From: an uncultured beta proteobacterium | Lineage (GTDB): Bacteria; Pseudomonadota; Gammaproteobacteria; Burkholderiales; Burkholderiaceae | Length of the DNA: 33,086 bases | Direction: 5' to 3' | Assembly (NCBI GenBank): GCA_903826775.1 | Contig: CAIKFU010000133.1 | Location: 1-33,086, forward strand | Part shown: one piece after another, positions 26,213-33,086 of the stretch | How the letters are laid out: every line of letters starts with the position of its first letter | How positions within the stretch are numbered: position 1 is the stretch's first letter | The notes under the pieces: model-generated | What the model was told of the DNA's origin: nothing | What the model saw: only the letters and a program-made list of their open reading frames with translations | Database searches by the model: none | Made by a program: the position numbers and the translations under genes

Positions 26213-28981
26213 TTATCGGGACCCAGACGATGAATTAGCTCCGCCATTTAAATTGGGGGGCGGTTTCAAATATGGGTTTACCCCCTTGCCATCTACACCA
26301 TCTGATTTGGAAGGTAAGGCAGAGGGGTCTATATAGGAAAATCCGATTGGACTTGCTCCATTATCGGTTGTTACATTTGGCGCTATATTATTAACTGAGG
26401 TATTTCCGTCTCCTGAAATTTGAGGATTGCCACCAGCCAACCCTCCGTCAGAGGAGGAACTTACTGTAGGAGTTTTCTTAGGAGCATCTCCTAAGAAATT
26501 AACCCAAAATCCAGGGTACCGTATTAAAAAATAACCGCCAGCAATAATTATGATTGCCAACGGAAGGAAAATTTTCCAGTGCTTCCGAAAACTAGAAATC
26601 CGTATTTTTAAAATCTGATTCCTTACTCTTAAGAAATTTGCCTTTACAGTTTCTGGCTGTAAATTATTTACAGCCACTTCATGAAGTTTTAACCTTAAAT
26701 CATTAATAGAGGCCAGAGTTTTTTCCTTACGCACTGCAAGTTTTGGATTGTTTTTCCAGAAATCCACTAAAGTTGTTTTGAATCGCAATACCCATGGAGC
26801 ATGCTGAAAGTAATCAAATATCTTCTGAATTTGATCAGCAGTAGCGGGATGTTTCATTTGAAACTGAATCCAAGCCGCCTGTAAATTAAGTTCCAAAGCG
26901 GATACTTGAAAATAATCGCGCGTATTTTGGCCGCTTACTTGCTCCAACATTGCGCTTTGCAAATACCCACCCCCTTCAAACGGACGAATGCGATTTACAA
27001 TTAGTCCAATAACCGATGGATCAACTTTCTCCAATAATCGTTTTGCCCTCTGTAACTCCCCGGAAGTCACTCCGTTAGCTTCTACAACCACAACCAAATG
27101 CTCTAAATTTCGAGCCATAATTTCGGCATCTGCTGAAATTAGAATTGCAGGTAAATCTACTAATACAAAACTGAAGTTTTTCGCTAATGCTCTGGTTACC
27201 TCACCAATTCGCCCTAAATTATCTAGATACCTATTATTGTCTAAGCCTCCAAGACCAATTCTCGCAGGCAAATCTGCATTTGCAGGGCTTATACAACTGA
27301 AGTAGTCTATGCCTCCATTCAGGCAATCAATAAGACCAGGTCCTGCACCATCAAACCGAGCGTCCTTATTAAAAGCATTTGCATCAATAGACAAAGTCGG
27401 GTATCCCATTGCGGTTAATACCTTAGCAAGGTCAAGCACCATTCCTGAAACACCGGCCCCTGGTTTGACGCTAGAAAAAGCAAATACCTGCGTCCCATGT
27501 TCTTTCTGTTCAAATAACATGCTACCCGCAATTCGACGCAAAAGATCCTCTCCAAATATAGCCGTTGACTCGTTTGTTCGCTCCACTAACCAGCCCATTG
27601 CCCGAATGCCCATTATCTTTTCAGCATCATTAACGGTATGAATTCTTCGATCCAGTAGGTCTATCGCAATCGGTGTAACAAACATCGCTCCCAAAGCTAC
27701 CAATAGCAGCAACATGAATATTTTTTTCTTACCAGGTCCAAACGGTTTTTCGGGAGGCAATGCCGGGGAAGTCATTCGAACAAAACCGAAAGAATTTTGT
27801 TCAGCCTCAATCGTATTTATTCGTTCGCGAATCGCATCTAACTCTTTGCGTTGTTGATCAATCTTGTAGGTTAAATTAACAGCTTGATTATAGGAATTTG
27901 CAAAACTAATCCCACTTTTTTCTAATTCGCTTACTTCTTTAGTTAATGCTGTTTCTACAGCAATCGTTTCATCAAGTCCGGCTTTTTTTCTAGCTAGATA
28001 ACTTAAGGCAATTTCCTTTTTGACTTTGGCAGTCTGCGTATCCAACTCAACGTCCAGGGATTTTAGCTCTTGGTTTAATTCAGAATAGGCGGGATGACTC
28101 GGCTGCAATCCAAAAAGTAGCCCCAGTAATTCCGCTCGACGTTTATAAATGTTTGCCTTTAGCTTATCCAATCCAGGATCCATAGAAACGGTTTCTTGAA
28201 TCGATTTCGTTCTTAAATTTGTATCGCCGTTCATTTCAAAAGCCTTCACCTCAGCTTCTGATTCGAACCTCTTCGTCTTGGCATCTGCTAGGGTATCCCT
28301 TAAATTGGCCAGCAATTTGTCATACGGGTTATCCTCCTTACCCGTAAAAGAAGCAATCCCCAATTGAAGTGCAATTGCCGTTCGTTGATCAGTAAGTTCC
28401 TGAACGGATTTATAGATTTCACTATCCCTTTTTTCGAGATTTTTGATACGCTCATCTGCTCCAAATACCCTTTCTTGGCGCATCCGCTGAATGTAGGTAT
28501 TTGCTATTGCATTGACTAGCAAATCAAGATTATTCTGATTTGGCGATTGGAGCTCAATTTCCATCAAATAGGTGTCGGGAATTACTCGCACTTTCAATTC
28601 ATCGCGCAAATTGTCGACCGCAGACCGCTCAGTTTGCCCAGCGGATTTCCAGTAGCTTGCTTTATCTCCAAGAGAAATCAAAGCATCGCGCACAATATCG
28701 TATCGGTTTACGGAGCTGACTTGATTTTGAAGAAATTCACGGTATTGAGTATTCGAATCTAGCGAGATTTCGCCTTCATCGCGCAAGTTCTTCATATATT
28801 TTGGGGCAACTTCAACAGAAGCTACCGCAGAATAATAAATTTTCCCCTTAATAAAAACAAAAGGGGTACCAAGAATTACTGTTATAACAAAGACAATGAA
28901 CGCAATTCTGGCATGGTTACGGAAGCTAACCAGCGGCTTAATGCCACGACCGGGAAGACTTGCGAAATCAACTTGAGCCAA
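26213..28981 (-). CDS. Wzz/GumC-type chain-length protein fused to a degenerate BY-kinase domain
   Basis: A 922-residue inner-membrane protein. The Wzz domain begins with a membrane helix at about 25-45. A long coiled-coil/GNVR-like region leads to the Pro-rich motif SPALPPEKPFGP (405-416) and a second helix (420-441). A MinD/BY-kinase-like domain follows (about 470-680). Its P-loop reads KPGAGVSGM (506-514), lacking the catalytic Lys and Thr of GxGKS/T. LSIDANAF (530-537) and FVLVDLPA (605-612) match the other Walker positions. The C-terminus has no tyrosine cluster; instead there is a third membrane helix (about 803-821) and a Gly/Ser/Pro/Asn-rich tail. It probably controls polymer length without kinase activity. 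The start is TTG at 28981, three bases after the preceding gene. Confidence 0.87.
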   Translation of the reverse strand: MAQVDFASLPGRGIKPLVSFRNHARIAFIVFVITVILGTPFVFIKGKIYYSAVASVEVAPKYMKNLRDEGEISLDSNTQYREFLQNQVSSVNRYDIVRDALISLGDKASYWKSAGQTERSAVDNLRDELKVRVIPDTYLMEIELQSPNQNNLDLLVNAIANTYIQRMRQERVFGADERIKNLEKRDSEIYKSVQELTDQRTAIALQLGIASFTGKEDNPYDKLLANLRDTLADAKTKRFESEAEVKAFEMNGDTNLRTKSIQETVSMDPGLDKLKANIYKRRAELLGLLFGLQPSHPAYSELNQELKSLDVELDTQTAKVKKEIALSYLARKKAGLDETIAVETALTKEVSELEKSGISFANSYNQAVNLTYKIDQQRKELDAIRERINTIEAEQNSFGFVRMTSPALPPEKPFGPGKKKIFMLLLLVALGAMFVTPIAIDLLDRRIHTVNDAEKIMGIRAMGWLVERTNESTAIFGEDLLRRIAGSMLFEQKEHGTQVFAFSSVKPGAGVSGMVLDLAKVLTAMGYPTLSIDANAFNKDARFDGAGPGLIDCLNGGIDYFSCISPANADLPARIGLGGLDNNRYLDNLGRIGEVTRALAKNFSFVLVDLPAILISADAEIMARNLEHLVVVVEANGVTSGELQRAKRLLEKVDPSVIGLIVNRIRPFEGGGYLQSAMLEQVSGQNTRDYFQVSALELNLQAAWIQFQMKHPATADQIQKIFDYFQHAPWVLRFKTTLVDFWKNNPKLAVRKEKTLASINDLRLKLHEVAVNNLQPETVKANFLRVRNQILKIRISSFRKHWKIFLPLAIIIIAGGYFLIRYPGFWVNFLGDAPKKTPTVSSSSDGGLAGGNPQISGDGNTSVNNIAPNVTTDNGASPIGFSYIDPSALPSKSDGVDGKGVNPYLKPPPNLNGGANSSSGSR

Positions 28982-28984
28982 AAA

Positions 28985-30163
28985 TTATTTCTCAGGATTT
29001 GTAGAAGAAACCTCAAGGCTTTGAGCCATCACCAATAATTGATCTTCATTGCGTAGACCGATGGACGAACGAGCGTCTGAAAAAATCCAATCTGTATCAG
29101 TATGCTGGCTATTAAGCACTGTTCCTTCCGGATCAAAACAGAAGTTTGGCCCCACCACTTTACGTTGAAATGAAGCAAAACCACTAAGCCTTGTGTGATC
29201 CAAGATAATCGAAGAGTCAATAAAAGCACCAGCTTCAATATGAACATTCGCGCCAATCACAATAGGGCCAACCAGTTCACAACCATCTTCGATGCAGACG
29301 CTTCCACCAATAAATGTTGGGCCAGAAATTTTGATCCGACTAAAATTGGCTCGTACATTCAACCCAACCCATAGGTTTGGCGCAATACGCTTACCGGGTA
29401 AACCATAAGGGGGGGCCTCCCCTCGCATCGTCTGCATAACTACCCTGTAGTAATCGCTCAATCGACCTATATCAAACCAAGAAAAAGGCAGCTCAATGCC
29501 ATAAATGGCTTCCCCAGCAGCAGCCAATGCAGGAAGCAACTCGCCACCTATGTCATAGACCGCATCTTTTGGGATCCAATCAAATATTCTAGGTGAAAAG
29601 ATGTAAATCCCCGTATTGGCCATATCACTTAATTCGGTACCCTCTGATGGCTTTTCCTGGAACTGGAGAATTCGACCTGCTTCATCAGTCACGGCAACGC
29701 CGTAATTGACCAACTCCCTAACCGGCACCTTCTTAAGCGCTACTGTTGCAATTGCTTTCTTGGATCTATGAAATGCCAACAACTCCGTTAAATCAAGATC
29801 GACTACTGCATCACCACAAACAACAACAAAGTCGTCATCAAAAAAACCGGAGTGAGACTGAATTTTCTGTATCGCCCCAGCTGAACCCACAGGACGATCG
29901 AATAAAACACCATCTTCAATCAGACCTTCGAAAGAGTAGGCCATACTCACGCCATAACTATGTCCATCACGAAAGTAATCCTCGATTTGCGGAGCAAGAT
30001 AACTGGTATTGACCATAATCTCATTAAAATTATGATCCCGCAGATGATCAACTAGCATCTCCATTACGGGTTTATGCACAATGGGAATCATAGGCTTAGG
30101 TAAGGCCTCTGTTAAAGGACGAACCCTTGTACCACGACCAGCGGCCAAAATCATCGCTTTCAT
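28985..30163 (-). CDS. Sugar-1-phosphate nucleotidyltransferase with left-handed beta-helix (GMPP/GalU-like)
   Basis: A 392-residue cytoplasmic enzyme. The catalytic signature is intact: LAAGRGTRVRPLT at residues 6-18, followed by PKPMIPI. VVVCGDAVVDLDL near residue 114 and the FQEKPSE segment near 170 are usual for the family. The C-terminal part, from about residue 265, has hexapeptide-type repeats (ISGPTFIGGSVCIEDG). It should make an NDP-sugar for the exopolysaccharide; GDP-mannose or a glucose nucleotide are both possible. The ATG at 30163 has GGAG nine bases upstream. It belongs to the same superfamily as the inactive-looking module of the 30580-32121 gene. Confidence 0.88.
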   Translation of the reverse strand: MKAMILAAGRGTRVRPLTEALPKPMIPIVHKPVMEMLVDHLRDHNFNEIMVNTSYLAPQIEDYFRDGHSYGVSMAYSFEGLIEDGVLFDRPVGSAGAIQKIQSHSGFFDDDFVVVCGDAVVDLDLTELLAFHRSKKAIATVALKKVPVRELVNYGVAVTDEAGRILQFQEKPSEGTELSDMANTGIYIFSPRIFDWIPKDAVYDIGGELLPALAAAGEAIYGIELPFSWFDIGRLSDYYRVVMQTMRGEAPPYGLPGKRIAPNLWVGLNVRANFSRIKISGPTFIGGSVCIEDGCELVGPIVIGANVHIEAGAFIDSSIILDHTRLSGFASFQRKVVGPNFCFDPEGTVLNSQHTDTDWIFSDARSSIGLRNEDQLLVMAQSLEVSSTNPEK

Positions 30164-30231
30164 TGCCTTTGGCTCCTTTGCAAAGAGATAGATAGATTTA
30201 TCACTTCTGTTCTCTCATACTGCCGCCTTGA

Positions 30232-30570
30232 TTATAACGAACCAATAGCCTCTTCTCGAGTGTTATAGATGGAAAAAATGCGATGCATTCTAACCAACTC
30301 AAAAAGTGCAATTACCGATTTGTTCATATTAACTAGCTTAAGTTGACCATGTTTTTTGTTCATCGCATGAAGACAGGATAACAAGGCACCTAGTCCAGAG
30401 CTGTCTACAAATTTTAATGAGCCCATATCCAAAATAACCAACTCGTTACTATTAATATGCGGCAGGATCTGCTCTTTAAACTCTTTCGCATTTCCAGCAT
30501 CCAAATTTTCACTATCTATGTGAACAAAGATTCCAGGTGTTTGGCTTAAAACTTCTATTGTGAGTTTCAT
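30232..30570 (-). CDS. STAS-domain protein, anti-sigma-factor-antagonist type
   Basis: A single 112-residue STAS domain. The motif VDSSGLGALL includes the Ser57-Ser58 pair, one of which is the phosphorylation site in SpoIIAA-type proteins. The ATG at 30570 has AAGGA six bases upstream, overlapping the stop of the previous gene, so it is cotranslated within the exopolysaccharide operon. Such proteins are switched by a serine kinase and PP2C phosphatase and bind a partner such as an anti-sigma factor. Neither partner is in the window. It may control the locus or sense its status; the partner is unknown. Confidence 0.88.
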   Translation of the reverse strand: MKLTIEVLSQTPGIFVHIDSENLDAGNAKEFKEQILPHINSNELVILDMGSLKFVDSSGLGALLSCLHAMNKKHGQLKLVNMNKSVIALFELVRMHRIFSIYNTREEAIGSL

Positions 30571-30579
30571 GAAAAGTCC

Positions 30580-32121
30580 TTACTGATTCAAATTATCAAA
30601 TTTTGAAGATGATGTATCTTTAATGCCAGTTCGATTGCCGCCAAAAACTAAACCAAAAAAATCAACGCATACCCTCAAAAAATAGCGCATAAACACCCCA
30701 TCTTGAAGGGCTCCACTAGCTGCTATGCTATCACAAGCGAACCTCTCTTCATTATAGTTTGGTGTTTCAACAGACAGCAATTGGGATTCACTAATTAAGC
30801 CGCATTTATGTTTAAAATAAATCTCCTGCCAATGCTCAGGAAGGGCGCTGGCGTCTAAAAAGGTTCGCAATTCGGGCCCGCAAAAATTTAAACGGCCTAG
30901 GCGAACCTCCCTTAATCCGGGCCAAAAAGTAAATACAAAATGCGAAATCCATGCACCAGGCGTTTGATTCCGAATTCCAGCCATCGTATTAGCTGCATTA
31001 ACCTGTACTCTTCCTAAGGTTTCACCGTCTGCAGTTGGAAAAGCAATATCCATTTCGCGCTCATTTGGCAAAATTACCCTGAAAACCTTTAGAGTAAGCC
31101 AGGATAGTAAAAATAACGGGAAAAGCATGCTTCGTATTACCCAAAACCTCAACGGGGAGAATGCAGGCCTATCCATCTGGGCCGGCTTAGTAATTGAAGT
31201 TAAAAGCCAATGATCAATACGGCTAACTAAAACATCGTTTGAGATGCTTGACAGCCTGCCGGAAGCTGCAATCGCCGAGCTTAAACTAAGCTGCGGACCA
31301 AGATAGGTATCCGGCAAAACAACGCTGTTAACCACAACACTGCCTTCATCTACCACCGCGCCATCACATAATATGGCATTTGGTCCGAGCTCTGCTCCAG
31401 CTTCTACACGTGCCTGAAGCCCAATATAAGCAGGTCCCGAAATTTTTACACTTGGATGAACAACTGCGCTACGACTAATGATTATCTGTTGATCTGAAAT
31501 TTCAACACGTTTTTTTAATACCTCAATACTGCTTAGTAGGTACTCCGCATCCGTCGTTACATTTAATGGTCTAGAAACAATCACCTTGTTCAAATTTGAA
31601 TTTGAAAGAACCTCATTTTCTAATTCAATAAAAGTGGTAATTCCAAATAACGAATTTAAATAAGCCCCTTTGAAGAAACCCCAACCAACCCATGAAAGCT
31701 TAAGATCATTTTGCCAACAATAAGCGCTATCCTTTTCAATACAAAAATCCTCACCAGCGGCCCCCTTGGAAAACTCAGGAAGCCGATCTGGACAAGCTAC
31801 CCAATAACCCTTATCAGCACTTAAAGTGAGGCGCTTTAGGTTGGTGGCTAGATCAAAATCAGGATGTCGAAAATGGTATGAAATATCAACCCCCCAGCGT
31901 GATCCATGCCCAAGAAACTCTTTAATTGGCACAGGATCCTCGCCAAGGAACAGATGAAATTCTTTACAACCCAAATTTACCAACCCCTCAATAGCCATTT
32001 GGAGGGCCGGCTTATTAATTAAGGGCAGTAAGATTCGTGGACCACTTAAGCGAGGCAGGCCAGGCAAATCCTCCCACCAGTCAGTTATCAAAATGGCTAC
32101 GTTATCTTGTGCTTGTTTCAT
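30580..32121 (-). CDS. Fusion of a degenerate nucleotidyltransferase, beta-helix, membrane anchor and degenerate sugar-phosphate-transferase-like tail
   Basis: About 513 residues from the ATG at 32121, which follows the wecG-like stop by one base and has AAAGG five bases upstream; a GTG at 32139 would add six residues. Residues about 8-205 resemble a GMPP/GalU nucleotidyltransferase (LLPLINKPALQMAIEGL, GHGSRWGVDISY, VGWGFF) but lack the GxGTRxxPLT nucleotide-binding signature. Hexapeptide-like repeats follow (about 220-285), then a hydrophobic helix (about 325-350). The C-terminus aligns by eye with the end of bacterial sugar transferases: RLGRLNFCGPELR in place of GxMSLVGPRP, and HKCGLISESQL in place of the KPGITGLWQV type. 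The catalytic Asp-Glu pair is not evident. It is probably a membrane-bound regulatory or scaffold subunit. Confidence 0.6.
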   Translation of the reverse strand: MKQAQDNVAILITDWWEDLPGLPRLSGPRILLPLINKPALQMAIEGLVNLGCKEFHLFLGEDPVPIKEFLGHGSRWGVDISYHFRHPDFDLATNLKRLTLSADKGYWVACPDRLPEFSKGAAGEDFCIEKDSAYCWQNDLKLSWVGWGFFKGAYLNSLFGITTFIELENEVLSNSNLNKVIVSRPLNVTTDAEYLLSSIEVLKKRVEISDQQIIISRSAVVHPSVKISGPAYIGLQARVEAGAELGPNAILCDGAVVDEGSVVVNSVVLPDTYLGPQLSLSSAIAASGRLSSISNDVLVSRIDHWLLTSITKPAQMDRPAFSPLRFWVIRSMLFPLFLLSWLTLKVFRVILPNEREMDIAFPTADGETLGRVQVNAANTMAGIRNQTPGAWISHFVFTFWPGLREVRLGRLNFCGPELRTFLDASALPEHWQEIYFKHKCGLISESQLLSVETPNYNEERFACDSIAASGALQDGVFMRYFLRVCVDFFGLVFGGNRTGIKDTSSSKFDNLNQ

Positions 32122-32122
32122 C

Positions 32123-32893
32123 TTAGCCTTTAAATGCACCTGAAAAAAGCTTCGAATAAATTATACGAGCTAGAAATGTCCAGTTCCCGATTAAATAGCG
32201 CCCCCCCAATCGTTTGGGCTCTTGAATTAATCGAAACAACCATTCCAAGCCACTTTTCCGCATCCAATATGGTGCACGCGGGATGTTGCCTGAATAATAA
32301 TCAAATAGCCCTCCCACTCCAATTGCAATGACTGATCCAGTGCTTTGCATATACCTGTTAATCCAAGCTTCTTGTTGAGGAGCTCCCATAGCTACTAAAA
32401 GGACGTCGGCATGTGAATCATGAATTTTAGCTACGACAGACTCAGCTTCACCTTTAGCAAAATATCCATGCTGAGATCCAGCTATGACAATTCCCGGAAA
32501 CTGGTCTATTGCCCATTTTGCAACAGCATCCGCTACACCGGGTTTAGCTCCAAGCAAATAGAGACTGCCCCCTTGTTTTGCTAAATTCTTACACAACAAA
32601 GGGAAAAGATCCGTACCATTTACATTACTGCGTACAGGTTGATTTAGAATGATCCCGGCAATTTTCATACCAATGCCGTCAATAAAGACCCAGTCCATTT
32701 GATCGAGGTCCTTTTTATAATCATTGTTTTTTGCAGCTATATTCACACAATCGGCATTTACAAACGTGATACGACATCTCGTCTTCGAGACTAAAGCGGC
32801 ATCAATCGCACTTAATACGTCATCCATACTCAAATTTGCCAGCCGAATTCCATAAATTAACACTGAGGCTGGAAAGCTATTTGTTTTACTCAA
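32123..32893 (-). CDS. WecG/TagA/CpsF-family glycosyltransferase (GT26)
   Basis: A 256-residue protein with all the segments of GT26: ITFVNADCVNIAAKN, WVFIDGIGM with the conserved Asp72, GGSLYLLGAKPGV, VLLVAMGAPQQEAWI, VGGLFDYYSGNIPRAP and the C-terminal RLIQEPKRLGGRY. These peripheral membrane enzymes transfer the second sugar (for example N-acetylmannosamine derivatives) to a lipid-linked first sugar. The start is TTG at 32893, with GAGGGG a few bases upstream, and it overlaps the stop of the initiating transferase as TTGA. It therefore works directly after the priming enzyme. Family assignment is firm; the donor sugar is not known. Confidence 0.93.
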   Translation of the reverse strand: MSKTNSFPASVLIYGIRLANLSMDDVLSAIDAALVSKTRCRITFVNADCVNIAAKNNDYKKDLDQMDWVFIDGIGMKIAGIILNQPVRSNVNGTDLFPLLCKNLAKQGGSLYLLGAKPGVADAVAKWAIDQFPGIVIAGSQHGYFAKGEAESVVAKIHDSHADVLLVAMGAPQQEAWINRYMQSTGSVIAIGVGGLFDYYSGNIPRAPYWMRKSGLEWLFRLIQEPKRLGGRYLIGNWTFLARIIYSKLFSGAFKG

Positions 32894-33086
32894 TATGCCC
32901 CTCGCCCCACAATGACGGCTGGAACCGTTTTAATCAGTAAGCTCAAATCAGTCAAAATTCCCTGTTGCTCAATATAATCAACATCCATTTGACATTGCTG
33001 AGCAAAAGGAATCTCTGAGCGTCCAGAAATTTGCCAAATACAAGTTAGTCCTGGGGTAATGTCAAGACGGCGGCGCTCCTCTAGGC
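32890..33086 (-). CDS. Initiating polyprenyl-phosphate sugar-1-phosphate transferase, 3' end only
   Basis: The - strand frame entering at the right edge reads as the C-terminal 60 or so residues of a WcaJ/WbaP-type bacterial sugar transferase. ITPGLTCIWQISGRSEIPF corresponds to the KPGITGLWQVSGR segment, followed by MDVDYIEQQ and SLLIKTVPAVIVGRGAY before TGA at 32892-32890. The complete enzyme would attach the first sugar phosphate to undecaprenyl phosphate at the inner membrane. The TGA overlaps the TTG of the GT26 gene. Catalytic residues lie outside the window. Confidence 0.88.
   Translation of the reverse strand, partial: LEERRRLDITPGLTCIWQISGRSEIPFAQQCQMDVDYIEQQGILTDLSLLIKTVPAVIVGRGAY

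Noticed and set aside
30186..30196. Short GATA tandem repeat in the gap between STAS and nucleotidyltransferase genes, considered as a phase-variation tract
   Set aside because: Fewer than three full units and not inside a coding frame.

Overview
The window is chromosomal DNA from a Gram-negative bacterium, most likely a betaproteobacterium of the Burkholderiales. It has an inner-membrane cellulose synthase, a periplasmic BcsB, an outer-membrane BcsC porin and a Wza-type lipoprotein. A bcsD-bcsP-bcsQ head and an AT-leaning base composition would fit a freshwater lineage such as Polynucleobacter, but the genus is a guess. Coding density is very high: no gap between genes exceeds about 200 bases, so there is no gene-free stretch over 300 bases. 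I see no rRNA, tRNA, insertion sequence, prophage or CRISPR array.

Region 1 (1-16979, + strand) is an acetylated-cellulose locus. A 5'-truncated AraC-family regulator (1-774) precedes a 198-base gap holding three copies of a short motif spaced 31 and 20 bases apart. Then come bcsD, bcsP, bcsQ, bcsA, bcsB, bcsZ and bcsC, packed with GTGA/ATGA stop-start overlaps or short gaps. They are followed by an SGNH-fold protein, an AlgF-like protein, an AlgI-like MBOAT O-acyltransferase and an AlgJ/AlgX-like protein, in the order of Pseudomonas wssFGHI. BcsA, with its PilZ c-di-GMP domain, makes and exports the glucan. BcsB guides it through the periplasm, BcsZ trims it and BcsC exports it. BcsD and BcsP probably organise the synthases from the cytoplasm, and the WssF-I set probably acetylates the polymer.

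Region 2 (17003-20435) is a bridge of mixed orientation. It holds a Wzy-type polymerase/ligase (-), a UDP-glucose 4-epimerase GalE (+) and a GT32-like glycosyltransferase (+).

Region 3 (20491-33086, - strand, read from the right edge leftwards) is a Wzx/Wzy-type exopolysaccharide locus. In transcription order it has the 3' end of an initiating sugar-phosphate transferase, a WecG/TagA glycosyltransferase, a fused nucleotidyltransferase-like / beta-helix / degenerate transferase protein, a STAS protein, an active-looking sugar nucleotidyltransferase, a Wzz/BY-kinase-like chain-length protein with a ruined P-loop, a GT25 glycosyltransferase, a clan GH-A glycosidase lipoprotein, a Wzx flippase and a Wza-type export lipoprotein. 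Together they could prime, build, flip, polymerise, size, trim and export a second heteropolysaccharide.

The points most worth following up are the fused degenerate protein (30580-32121), the catalytically degenerate BY-kinase-like protein, the duplicated 30-residue module in BcsP, and the coexistence of BcsD/BcsP with a cellulose acetylation module.
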